Part shown: positions 10,622 to 23,300 of the stretch, piece by piece
How positions within the stretch are numbered: position 1 is the stretch's first letter
Layout of the letters: each line of letters starts with the position of its first letter
Assembly: GCA_003864495.1 (NCBI GenBank)
Contig: ML133381.1
Span: 310,001 to 374,000, forward strand
Length of the DNA: 64,000 bases
Reading direction: 5' to 3'
Source: Nemopilema nomurai
Taxonomy: Eukaryota; Cnidaria; Scyphozoa; Rhizostomeae; Rhizostomatidae
The notes under the pieces: model-generated
The model's database searches: none
The model's input: the letters and a program-made list of their open reading frames with translations, nothing else
What the model was told of the DNA's origin: nothing
Program-made: the position numbers and the translations under genes

Positions 10622-13424
10622 ATGAGCTGGACTGTGCAAGAAGTTAAAGAAGAGCCACTAGAAACTTATGAATGTATAGAGTGTAATATAATTTTCATAA
10701 ACAAAGAAGATTTGGAGAATCATCAAGATAAACATGTGAGTAGTGAAGAATTAAATAAAATTCAAAAGTCATTCAATAGAATATTTGCAAATATATGGAT
10801 ATCATCAGTAAAAGAGTGACACAAGAGTGATAAAGATTGATTTACAAATGTTCCATAATTAGATTCATGTGGGGAGTTAACTACTTAAGTACTTAGTAAG
10901 TTTCATGGAAAGGGAAAAGTAGCCAAGTAGATAATGTAGTTTAACTTCCAATATTTAGACTTTTCTGTTAAGCTTTTCGTAAGACTGTGATCTTTAATTT
11001 TTTTTATTTTTTAAGCTATTCCTAAAGTTATGTATTCTATCATAATTCTATCATAAGACTTGAAATTTTGGCTTCATGGAAATTTTCTAATTTAGTCAGA
11101 AATTCTGCTTTCAATAAAAGGTTTTGAGTTCATCCATAAAGCTTTGTTTACTTTATACTTTATTCTATTTATTCAGGATTGAGTGCCTGTGAACAAACAG
11201 GCTGATGTTTTATACCCAATTTTACCTTAATGTTCAATAGCCTGAGTGGCAAGTTCGTCATTGGAACTTTTTGTTCTTTCTCTCCCTTATTTTTTTTGAA
11301 AGACTTAATATTTCTAAATGCTGGTGATGCTTCATGATCTTTATTCCAGATCTGCACGACAACTAGTAGTTCTCAAAATATAAGTGAGGATGTCAAAATA
11401 GAATTATCGTTTTATGAGTGCCTCATATGTCAGGAGACTTTTGAGGAAATTGAGAAGTTTGAAGAGCACCACAGACAACACTTTGATGACAACTTTACTG
11501 ATCAAGAGGTATTTTCATTTCTACAATAGAGCTTGAATGTCATTAAATAGAGTTTAAATCTCAATCTTAAAAGAAAAAATTGCACTCTTTAATACATATT
11601 TTTGGTCTTGAAAACAAGAGGTGATAAGATTAGCAACTAAGAATTGTCCCTGTTGAAGCAGGTCCATTCCATTTAACTTTTTTAGAAATTGTTTCAAGTG
11701 TTTGTAATTAACCTACATTGCTTACATGCTGCATCATCCTCTCAGTTTGACAAGAAAATCAGTTTTTCCATGAAGCCTTTATGCCTCAGAATTTCCAACT
11801 GGTTACAAAGACCTCAAGGGGGTCTTGGTGTATGTGGCCAAATGTACATCAATGATTGACCTTTTTACTAGCATAACATGTGTTGCACCAATACCCGTTT
11901 TATTATATAAAACAAACTCTGAAATGGAACATAAAAAGACTCATACTTTACAAAGAGGCCCTTTTTAAAGACTTTTGGGTGGGGCCATTGGCCATTGAGC
12001 CAGTCCACTATTAATTGTCAAAGGGGTATAAAGTATCTCAAGCAAGCACAATCAGCCTGAAAATCAATTTGTAGAGTATATTGGTAACAGAAGGTAAATT
12101 GGACATGGAAAGTAGGTCAGTATCAGAGATTAAAAGTTCTTCTCCATAGATGCCATATTAGATCCTGATTGCATAAGATTTTCCTCATCTTTCACTAAAA
12201 TTCCTCATGCATCAAAGATTTTCTCATGCAAATCAGTCAAATAATGTGAATCTAAGAGGATACAAGACAAAGGAGTAATGTTAATTTTTCTTACAGGTTT
12301 TTTGCCACATTATTACCATTTGTTTTCTTTTTTTAGGATGAGTTTTCTTCAGGAGAAAGCAGCTCTACGGATGAAGAGGTTGCTTTCTTTCCAAGACTTT
12401 GTTAGCCAAAAGTTAGCCAATGCATGACATATTTTCCTTGTATCAAACTATCTACATTACAAGCATAGGCAGTCACAACAGAAAATGAAATGTAGAAATA
12501 TCCCAAAGTGCAAAAGTATGGCTGGGTGATGCTCTAAAGTGCATTATGCATATGATAATGAAATTTTATGCAGTTCTTCATCAACTATGGTATTTTATGG
12601 TGAATATATCTGCAGATTCAATGCAGTTTATACCAGGGTCAAGAAAAATTTATGGCTCCACAGCCGAGACCAGAGGAAGTTTATTCCTGTTGATGCTCTA
12701 TTTGAAGAAAGTTTATTAGTAATTTTTATTATGAACAATGAAAGTGTAAAAAAATTTGTTTTGAGTTGGTAACGAGGAAGGTTTGGATTATAAGAATTGC
12801 AGGCTATAATTTTTTCTGGACTCTGGCTTATACCTTTATTACCTTCTTCCATTGTAGAGTGACGTTTCATCAGTGAATATTAGGAAGAAGCAGAAGAATC
12901 AATGCAAAGAAGGTAAAAATCGCTTTAACTGTGATCTTTGTGAAAAGTCATTTGCTCAAAAGTGCCACTTGAATAGACACAAGAATGACCATTCTGGTTC
13001 CAAGTCATACAATTGCAGCAAATGTGGCAGGAGCTTTACACGGAAGTTTGTTTTGAACAGGCATTTGCTGACTCATAGCGAAGCTAAGCAACATTTTTGT
13101 GAAATATGCGACAAAGGTTTTAAACAGTTGTGCCACTTGCAGAGACACATCAAAGTCCATCGTGGAGAAAGACGGTTTGTCTGTAAAACATGTGACAAAG
13201 GTTTTGCACAACAAACAACCCTTGTTCGCCATCAGAGTACCCACACAAAGGAAAAGCCTTTCAGTTGCGAAGAATGTAAACAGACATTTGGACGTCTTGG
13301 TAGCTTGACAAGGCACAAGATTATACACTCTGGACGAAGACCTTACGAATGTAAATTTTGCCATAAACGATTCAACAGGTCGTGCTACTTGCTCAAACAT
13401 GAACGAAGTCATTCCAAATTGTAG
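10622..13424 (+). CDS. C2H2 zinc-finger protein
   Basis: This is a probable nuclear DNA-binding transcription factor. Four exons fit in phase 0: 10622-10735, 11350-11508, 12337-12378 and 12858-13424, giving about 293 aa. Exons 1 and 2 each encode one diverged finger (YECIECNIIF..H..H and YECLICQETF..H..H) in an acidic context. Exon 3 is a small Ser/Glu linker (DEFSSGESSSTDEE). Exon 4 carries six canonical tandem C2H2 fingers with a basic lead-in (RKKQKNQCKEGK) and near-standard TGEKP-type linkers (HSGSKSY, HRGERRF, HTKEKPF, HSGRRPY). No KRAB, SCAN or BTB domain is visible. An acceptor at 10570 followed by a short upstream ATG frame suggests a 5' UTR exon. Orthology cannot be assigned from fingers alone. 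Confidence 0.88.
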
Positions 13425-13624
13425 CGAATTTACTGGTAAAAGTGTAATAGGCTCGGCTTTACTTGCTGCTTCCTAGTGTCAAGTTGTGGGAGCTTGAACT
13501 GTGGCAGCTAATGTCAAGTTTTTAGCAAGGCTTATGCGTCACATAATATCAGAAAGTACCAAAGTGACTCTGATTTTTGTAGTACCACATTCTATTTCGA
13601 TTGGGAAGAGGATGGAGTTTTTTT

Positions 13625-13677
13625 AATAAAAAAGTGGTTTTTATAAAGTAAAATATCTTGTATCAGTAATTAATAAA
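13625..13677 (+). terminator. Candidate polyadenylation signals for zinc-finger gene
   Basis: AATAAA hexamers at 13625 and 13672 lie about 200-250 bp after the zinc-finger stop codon in AT-rich DNA. Confidence 0.5.
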
Positions 13678-14158
13678 CTTGATCTCAATTTTTTCTTTTA
13701 TGTGCGCCTCATTTCTGAATAAAAGAGGCCTCGCTTAGTGTGTAATAGATTCCTTTCGCTATAAGATTTTTTAATGGGGACTTTGTAAAGGTGCTTTTTA
13801 AGTAGATTTTTTCTACTGCTTTTTTAAATTACTAATGAAAACACAATTCAAGGGGCGCATGGTGAAAAAGCTGACTTTGACAGCCGCTAGTGCAAAAACA
13901 TGTTATCATTGGCTCTAATCATTTTTAACCCTAGTCCATAACATTCTTGTAAGTGGTCGTTTTATTCAGAGAACAAATTGGCCAATGATTGAAGAACGAG
14001 GCATCCAGTAAATACATACTCTCGTTGAATCCATGAATACTTTGATTATTTTTTATGCAAATATACACTTGCGAATTTTTAAAATATGCATATTATTTTT
14101 TCTCCCAAGAATAATGTCCTGAAGAACCCATTTGTTATCCTGATGACAGCGTTGGTTC
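13678..14158. other. Short convergent intergenic region
   Basis: It separates the 3' ends of the zinc-finger gene (+) and the PLA2-like gene (-). TTTATT at 13961-13966 reads AATAAA on the minus strand and is a candidate polyadenylation signal for the PLA2-like gene, about 195 bp past its stop codon. No exon is seen. Confidence 0.5.
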
Positions 14159-15824
14159 TTAAAAAAATTTAGATTTTTCTTTTGTTGCTTTCAATCCATC
14201 GGCATTAAAGCGAAGACACGGCACCTGTAGAATATTGAAGAATAGTTTGCCGACAAGAAGGGCAGGCTGTTTGTTCTCTTTTACGTCTTTCAAGCAGTTG
14301 TAGTACTCTTCATCGCAGACGCAGTCGCTCAAGGTGTATGGCTTCCAGTTGCGGTATCCGTATTTCTTCGAGAACGCAAACACCTTTCGGTCGCATTTGT
14401 AATGAGCTCGGCAGCAAGAGTCCACATCCGCATACTCTCCGAGGTCGTTGTCGTGTTTCGCTTTGTTTGCCATCCCGCACCACAGAGTCCCTTCAACGGA
14501 AAAAGCAAATTCAGTACGACAATCAGTGGCGGATGTGGTGGGGGGATAGGGGTAACATGGAAAAAAATTACTAACGACTTCCCCACACCCCCTACTTCGG
14601 CACGCGACAGTCGACAATACACTATAAATACGGCTACTTGCCTTCGTTCTTTACCGAGCCACATTTGTTATGAACGACAGGAAAAGACGTGTCTCTATTG
14701 CATTTCATGGTAACATGACATGCGATCACACCAAAAGCATAAGCAATGCAACGTTAACTACCTGAAGACACCATTAGAAAACATGTGATTCTGCAGATGT
14801 GCCACATGACATCAACTGCGCACTATCAGCTCCTTACGTGACATCTAAATCGTTTTGCTCGATCTTGCTAAGGACTGTTAAAATGCTCCATGTTATTGCT
14901 TTGTAAAGGAGCTTTCAGTTCTTATGGAGTACTAGCTGGATAAAGATAATTAATTATTCCTTTTAATGTCAAGGAATGTTGATGACTTATAATGTTTGGG
15001 CCTACTAGACGTAATGTTGCACGAATACAAGCACTTTTAGCTTACCTAAAAGATTCATCAATATCTATGATTTCACTGCACGAAATCTCCACTTTGTTAA
15101 GGTAGCAGAATGTTATTGCTATATTATGGGCACCAAACAGAACTGCAATGCAATTTGTTTAAGATCTTTAAGTGCACTTCGTGGATGACGAATTTGCATA
15201 TTCCATCATTTTTCAAGTTAATTATGAATTTTAAGCTTTCTGTGTCTTTTAGAGAATGTTCACGAATGTTGGCATGTGATGGAACTCTATTTGGATGACA
15301 ATTCGTACCTGGCATTATTATGCGCTTGTTGAGCTCGTCCGTGTTTGCAAATGCTTCACTTCTAGACTCGCTTTCTGTCGACTTCTCTAGTTCGTGCAAC
15401 TCATCTAAATTCCCGGGAATAGAAATTTCAAATCATTTTCATACGACATTAATAATTAGCAATTTGTTAGCGTTACTATTGTTTTTACGCATAAGTCAGG
15501 GCTAAATAACTAAATAGCCGAGTTTAACATAGAGCAAAAGCGTTGCAAATAATTTCTATTGCATTACACTCATACCATTATTATAGCCATACCGACATGC
15601 AACATTTATCTCATGGAATCTCTTTGCATAAATGGCTTTTAAATATAATGAATGCGTCCTGGTTGTTTTTGGTTGTACTTTTACTTATAGTTCCATGGAT
15701 GTAATCTTCACTTTCTCTTTAAACTGTTTTTGAGTTATTTTAAATCCAACTTAATTCTGAAACACTCACCTATATCTGCAAAGACTTGCACGACGACAAG
15801 AAGAAGTAAAACTGTAAGCTTCAT
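14159..15824 (-). CDS. Secreted group III phospholipase A2-like protein, calcium-ligand Asp replaced
   Basis: Three minus-strand exons fit in phase: 15770-15824 (signal peptide MKLTVLLLLVVVQVFA), 15309-15404 (acidic propeptide ending in a KR site, then IIMPG) and 14159-14490 (mature domain), about 160 aa in all. The mature protein begins like other group III (bee-venom type) sPLA2s and has the Cys-rich frame: TLWCG calcium loop, DSCCRAHYKC active-site helix, SDCVCDEEYYNCL and VGKLFFNILQVPC. The catalytic His is present, but the following Asp, which binds calcium in this family, is Tyr. The second Gly of the WCGxG loop is also changed (WCGMA). The Asp in CVCDEEYY remains. The protein is therefore likely to be weakly active or a non-catalytic binding form. 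It may be a venom, digestive or defence protein. Intron 1 and intron 2 both follow the domain borders. Confidence 0.85.
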
Positions 15825-17326
15825 CTTGTTTCTGCCGGTCTTAGAAAATCATTGAAAAACTTATTGTCAAATTATTCGTTGTTACAAGGTAAAACTGGGA
15901 TTCCTGCATTCAATCCCTTTTTCAACCCTTTAAAGATGAAGACAGTCAGACTAGAAGCGATTCAATTAAAATGTTTTCATAGTGAACAATGTAATTGCTT
16001 AGTCAGGGCGTGATCACTATTAACACGATTTTGTTTTGATTTCTCCTCTTCTGTGAGCATAACGCGCCTTAATAATTCTCGACCGAAACTCCTCTAAGAA
16101 CCAAGCGTCAAGAAAAGGAAAACAAAATTCTCAGCTCCATTTCAAAATCTGCTTATCAAAAGAGCAAGCAACCAAAAGGCAGTTGATGCCGTAAGTTGAT
16201 TTTTTGGATCGGTCTCACCGTCTTATTTCGCAGCAAATTGTGCAAGGTGAATTCAATACTATCTGAGCTGAAAAATATTTCAACGAGTCGAGCCGTTAAG
16301 ATACAAAGTGGCCTGAGTGCACTGCCATTTTCAGGGGCCTGCACCCCAGAGAAGAAAATGAGGGGTCATTTCTGAACAAGATAATAACAAATCCTTTTCG
16401 ACGCCAACGGATAAAGAACGTTGTAAAATTTTCATTGTTGCAGTTCCAAAAGACCCGATATTGTCTCACGCGACTCATTTTGATGATCCTTATTTGTCTC
16501 ATCTCTTCAGTTTTGCTCCAGCATTCCTTTGTAATCACCTTTTTGTTAGATCTGCTCCCAAATGTAGACCTATTTTCTGACAAAAAGAGAATCAAGAATG
16601 TCTAGACTTTAAAGCAAAACTCATCATACTGACCTGAATCGTTTCTTCTCTGTGCAACCTGCGCTGCTTCTTTGAACAGAAATTTAAATGGTTTAGAAAC
16701 AGCATGCAACACGCCTTAAATCATACGCTAGAGTTCCCAGGTGATTCATATTCGATTTAGGTATGTTGCTCTAAACAATTAACGTAACAAAATTATTGGC
16801 CTTTACCTGTTTTTTATATCTTATCGGCCGAGCTCTGAGTCATGTATCGCACGCAAACTTTGTCATGTGTCAAGAAAGGATGGGGACACGTATTGCATTA
16901 GATGATAAAACATTATTGATCAAATTGTTGTTTTAATCTTATCTAGTGATTTCATAGAGATTTCATGGTGAGATTCCAAAGATCTACCTGAAAATATCAG
17001 AACAAAAGACTTTTCTGTCCATAAATCTTTAAATCTGCGCAGCACAACCACAAAATAAATTCCTAGAGTAACTGCATTTTTTTCCAGAAGTAAATCTGTC
17101 TTTTCATACCAGGAAATTATATATGTATTTTTTCAATGCTCTTTGAAACAAAAGCCGAAATTGTTTTCTAACTAACTCTCGGGCAAATTTTCATCTTTGG
17201 ATTTTGTGTGTTCCTTCAAAGCAACTGGGTTCCGGGGCCTGGAGCGAATCATGGAAAGTGCGCGAAAACTTGATGTCGCCATTCTAAAGCAATTCAAAAT
17301 AAAACTGATTGGATTCTGCAATTAAA
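15825..17326. other. Head-to-head intergenic region (promoters of PLA2-like and CatSper genes)
   Basis: About 1.5 kb lies between the two divergent start codons. It must contain both promoters. I see no clear TATA box at a convincing distance and no coding exon. Confidence 0.45.
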
Positions 17327-20300
17327 ATGGTTTCAAAAAATTCTTTGGGATTGCTCCTACTTCAGTATTTTGCATTGTCAGTTTGGTCGGCTTCTTCGTA
17401 TTGGAGATACGAAACAGGGTAATTAAAATGTATTTTTTTGTAATTGACTGGTGAAATGAAATTCTGCTTTTTATTATCGATGGGGAGGGAGCCAAGCAGA
17501 CGAGAAACCCGTTATCACATTTGAGGTTCTCATACTTGCCCTTTATAAACAAACACTTTTCATTGAATTCCCGAAGTTTTTTATCAATTAAAACTGAATT
17601 CAACATAACTTATTGATTATAATACGACGAGATGGCTGCTGAAGACCGAGAAGCTTAGGCATAGCAAATTCAGAAATGGCAATCGCTCGTAGCCTTCACA
17701 ACTCGAAAAGTTCGATTTAGCAATGCCGTTAAGTGAATAAATAATATGTTTGCAATGTAAAAAGCTAGTAGAGAAAAGATATGGTTATTTGCTAGAACTT
17801 TTGTTGATATGGATCCGCTACGTGCAAGAGTGCATTGAACTCTCTACAGTGGCGGCCTGGCATTTTTCGTCTGGGGAGGCCAGCAGCAAAATGGCGCCCC
17901 CTTATTACAAACAAAGTTGTCCCATTTTTGACGAGATTGGCAGCTTGGCAATTTTCTTACAACTTTAAAATTCAACAGTATCGAGGAAAGACAAACTGAA
18001 GCCTAAGTAAGCGCATTTGCAATATTTTCAACAAGAAAGAAAAAAAGGAAGACAGAAAAAAATTGACCGATAATTTCTGGCTATGTACGTTCATGATAAG
18101 AGAGTGGAATTTTATATAAACCTGGAGGCCGAACCTGTGTAACAAGCCATTGAAAACATCACTGTACAGTTGCATTTTTCTTCAAAACAGAACTAAATTA
18201 TATATACAGGAAAAAGTAAAATTGAAAAGATTGGGCCTTTGGTATATCCATGTATTATCCAGATTGTCCTTTAAACTGTGTACAGATACGAAATCTATGG
18301 AAAGTGGCAGATTTTAGTCAAAATGTTATAAAAGAGCCTTTGAAAGCTCATTGGAAGTTTTAGAGAACAAGTCAATAATATGTTCCACATCAAGGGAAAG
18401 CAAAATTTCCTATTCGATGGTCATTGCAAGCAGAGATTCTAATCCTTCTTGGATCATGCTTGATCGTATCCGTGTTTTGATCAACTTTAATGCTGAAAAT
18501 GACGTCTGCGGTAGTGGAGCTAACAGGGACGAAGAGGCTTTTCCATTGGCATCATCATCATCATCACTGCTGACACGCATCACATGCATTATGCGGTCAT
18601 AACGCTGGAGAAATGCCTTCAAACTGAACTCCCGGGAACCTCATCTCGCAGTTTGACACTTTTGAATGAAATTACATTCAACTTCTTCTCTTTTTGAAAA
18701 GATTCGAAAAGGTCGTGGATCTTTTGTGACTTTTGGAAGAGATTATACCGCCTCTCGAGGTTATCGAACAATTTGATAACTTCGATAGATGCACCTGCTG
18801 AATCTATTATATACAACATACACCTAAATAGTATACACCCAGTGAATCACACAATGGATGAATAAATGGAAAAGAAAAACAACAGTGGAATCATCATAAG
18901 GACAAATGTCATAAGGTTTTTTGCGCCCCTCCTAACTTCGGCGCCCCTTCAAAAAAATCCGCTGGCGGGCCCTGGCCCCCCCCCTGCCAGGCCGCCACTG
19001 GCTCTCTAAGAAGGCCGTGCTTGGTTTTAGAAACTCAGTTAGATAGTGTGGATCCTTTTGGTGAAAACTCTTTTTTTATTTCTTAGCATCCTTTTTTAGG
19101 TATATCAAATCTTTGTACCACGTGCGACGAATCGAGGTCGGGAAATGGGTACGAAATGTTAATTTCATGCTTTTTATTAAATTCCTTTAGGTATTAGGCT
19201 TTTTTAACAAACCAGACAAAGGCAGAACGTATTGCTGGATGCACGAAAGTTTAGGTCACCTCATTATGTTCTATCACTTTACTTTTTGTCATGATCTAAA
19301 CAGTAAATGTAATGTCTATGGCATTCTGAAAATGTAATCTTGAATATAATGCTACGCTATTCGTATTGGCCACATCATAAGATTCGGTTTTCTCATCAGA
19401 CTTTTTTGAATTCTGGATCTTAACTTATCAATATTGCCTTTTAGTTTCATATTGAGTGCACAAGGCCTGAATGGAGCATTGGCAATCTTAGCTGGTACTT
19501 TGAAGAACCATGGTGTGAGATATTTGACAGTCGGTAAGAGCGAAACCTTCAAACGTAAGCACTATTAGAAATGTTAACCGTTTGAACTGATTGTGTAACT
19601 TTCTAAGTTTCTATTTTCTTTTTGATAATTCAAGCCGAGTGTATTGACTCAAGACACATTTGTTGCTTTATAATTTTTGAATGGCTTATGACGATTAGAG
19701 CTTAGTTTTCTACACACTAAAGCTTCAAATTGGACCTCTGTAAGCCTTTAAAAGTTGATTGAATCGTTGACTAATTTCACTTGTTATTCCAGGCTACAAA
19801 TTGCACAGGCAAGATGCAACATCGAAGGTACATTTGGGTTCGGTGTCATTAATGGAACGGATGTACAGGTGAGTAACAGATTGTCTGTCCCGCAAGGAAC
19901 CCAAGATGATTCACCAATCAGCAGGAAAACCTTTCAAACTGATACGTCACTCTTCTGATTTTGAAAGTAGTGTCAAGCAAATAATTCTTCTGATTAATTT
20001 AAGGCTCTTTTACGCCTTAAAGGGAATAGAAGCATAGATAAAGCACTTTCTAGAAATAGACAGTACAGAGCCTGTGCAGTGTAGTCACATTGTAACTGTG
20101 CACGTGAAGTAGATTCAAAGGCATATCGCGTGCAATCTACAGTGGAACTGACCACGTGAAATGGTAGATGGATACTTGTGATTGGTTGACGTTTGATAAA
20201 CAGTTCGAGCTTGTTGGCTCGAAGCCATTTAAATATGCTTCAATCCCCTTTAAGCAAAATCAAAGTTGACAGAGTTTTGATAGTCCCCACCTCCTTACTT

Positions 20301-23300
20301 CTAGGATTATAAAATATTGAAAGTGCATTCCAATGTTAACTACTTTGAGTGGGATGTCTCTAGCAGAACAAATCGGTATGTTCATCAAATCGGTATGTTC
20401 ATCAAATCGGTATGTTCATCAAATCGGTATGTTCATCAAATTGGTATGTTCATCAAATCGGTATGTTCATCAAATCGGTATGTTCATCAAATCGGTATGT
20501 TCATCAAATCGGTATGTTCATCAAATCGGTATGTTCATCAAATCGGTATGTTCATCAGATATTCATCCTAGCTTTACGCATTGCCATACTGTGTTCTCAG
20601 CTTCTTGTTAACGGGAAGTCTCTAAATGAAAGCAAAGCAAATGGCCATCAATTATTACTTGTCTGATTCGTTTTGCATATGTGCTTGTATCGATAAGTTG
20701 TTGGCCTAATTGCGTTTTGTTTGTTGGTTGCACTCTAGGCGATTCTTAAAGAGTCTTCCATCCTAGCCAGCCTCACAAACATGAGGCAACCATTTTCAAT
20801 CTTGTCATTATCATCTGTCCGACAGCCTACCGAATGACGCAACTAGAGAACAGCAATTGATATTGAGCATCCTTTCTTAAGCTCTTTTTTGTCCTTTTAG
20901 AACTGGTGCAAGCTTGATGCTTGATTTGCGTTTGAAAATTACTGAACCCAACTCAAATTTTCAGAATTATTCTGGTAATGGATCAGAGGTAAGCAGGTTT
21001 TTGTTGATTAAAAAACTTTGCTGGTTAATAACCAATTGATCATCAATCGCCATTAATCAATCTCTTCAGTAATCACAAACAGTCAGTTAATCAACAGTTG
21101 TTAAAAGTCAATTGATCAGTAATCACCAATAATCAATCTGTTCACTAATCATAAACAGTCAGTGGATCAATATCTGTTAATAGCCAATCGACCATTAATT
21201 ACCAATAATCAATCTGTTCACTAATCACAAACAGTCAGTTGATCAATAGTTGTTGATAGCCAATCGACCATTAATCACCAATAATCAATCTGTTCACTAA
21301 TCACAAACAGCCAATTGATCAATAGTTGTTAATAGTCAATCGATCAAAAATCACCAGTTATCAGTTTATTAGCCATTCCAAATGATGAGATAATGTAATT
21401 TATATGATAATGTACTAAGATAAGGTAAGTTAATGGACAATATAATCACTAATACTAAATTATACAATCATTAACAATCAACTGATCGTTAATCACCAGA
21501 AATCAATTCCTCACTACTTGTCAATAATCGCTTTACTGGTGGAACGTCTTTTCATAAAGAGATGAATTCAATTTTCTTGTATTCGTTGACTAAAATTTAG
21601 TCTGCTTTTTCAAATATGTGCATCGTTTTGAAGGACTCTATCACCAAAAGCATTGAATTCCTCTAGCAGCACATGTACAGAAATTCAAATGTTGAAATTG
21701 TTGAAATCATTTATTGAAATTCCTTTGCTTACTTTCCTTGAATACTAAGCGAATTTTCAGAGGTTCCGAAGGCTCCATAGCTTTAAGTTTTAACATTCAG
21801 AAAAGAGTTTTTAATTTTGACATTTGGTTTTATATCTTTTGTTTTATTATACAATTTGGTATATTTTTGTTTCAACATTTAGAATATAGTTTTTAGCATT
21901 CGCCAGGTGGCCCAGGTTCTAGGAGCCGATCCACAATTCGATTTTGTGACAACCCACTGAAGATAGAATGTGGTACAATTAAAATGCTACATCCTTCAAC
22001 ACTTATACAAGTTCCTAAAAGGCACAAAAGTAGAACACCTTTTGGTGAAATAATGTCACCCACTGAAGCCATAGGTCTGCTTCATAATTTTGATCTTTTC
22101 TCCTAGCATTCGCTGCAGCTAACAAAGTTATTCATGTCCAAAGGAGAGATACCTAGAATTGAATTCAAGCCAATCTTGAAAAGCTCACTGTTTAAGGAAG
22201 TCGAGGAAATTTCATTTGATCATACAAATGGGTATTGATTCGAAATTTCTCGTTCTAGAGATAACATGATCAGATAGGCTCAATCGTTAGCTTTCTTTTA
22301 AATGCTTCTTTTAAATGCATTCTATATTAGATCGTGAAATCTTATCATGGTGACGCTCATTCATCTTATGACACCATATAAACAAAACGAGACACGTGTG
22401 AATCTGCCTCAAACTTCATTCCTCATTTTGTTTCCTGATTGATATATTGCCATTTGTTCAAAGATGACCAGAATCCTTTATTCTATTAAGAGTCACTCGA
22501 ATTTAAGTGAGAGATTTTCACATTGAAAATAAACTTCTTTTTCAGAGAATGGTTAGCATCGCTCACTTTGCCAGAGGATACAACATCTGTCAAAGTGTTG
22601 ATCCGTCGCACGTCGCGATATTCTCTTTTTGATAAATTTATCAGGTATTTTCCCAATTTGCCGTAACAAACTCTTTATGACCATAGCTTTGAGAGAGTTG
22701 AACCATTTAAATTGTTTGTCGTATAAAAAGCCAGCAAATATTCCTTTCAAAAATAGAAAGTTTATGGAGAGCAAAAATGTTATCAATATGTAGAAATGAT
22801 TTTGTTACTAATATAAAAGCTACTAAAATATATTAACACCAGTTTATAAATGTTAATCAAATGAACTCTAATTTTTCTAACATAACCTATTTTCACTTAA
22901 AATGCTGTCAAAAATGATTTCCCAGTGCCAGTATTTGAAATAAAGTAATGACGAGTGGAGGCTTGATTATCCCACAGGACGGCCGAGTTTGTACTGAATA
23001 CATGGAAGACCTTTGGGCAGGTAGGAACCAAGATCTATAGATTGGCAATATAAGCAAACAGTTTTTACTTAAAACAAGATTAATAGACAAGCCTTAAAAT
23101 AAGATTGACAATATAAGTAAACATTTTTCAACAAACCTTTAATTTGTATTTATAGATAAAACCAGAAATAATTTTCTAGTTAGCATTGCTGCTCTGTCGA
23201 GACATGAAGGAAGAACGATTTTTAAGAAAACATATATATGCGAGTACTGGCAATTCAACATAATGACAGATCTTAATATGTTTGTGAGACAATATGCTTG

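Noticed and set aside
12539..12870. Open frames on both strands inside the last zinc-finger intron.
   Set aside because: No domain, no splice partner, and they overlap on opposite strands. They are ordinary intron sequence.
13005..13412. A 135-codon minus-strand frame over the zinc-finger exon.
   Set aside because: It is the shadow of six tandem C2H2 fingers.
14523..14610. A CAGTGGCGGATG sequence in PLA2 intron 2 that resembles an hAT terminus.
   Set aside because: No matching inverted end or target duplication was found nearby.
20317..20666. Three overlapping open frames encoding repeated MFIKSVCSSNRYVHQ.
   Set aside because: They are the three readings of the 17-bp minisatellite in an intron.
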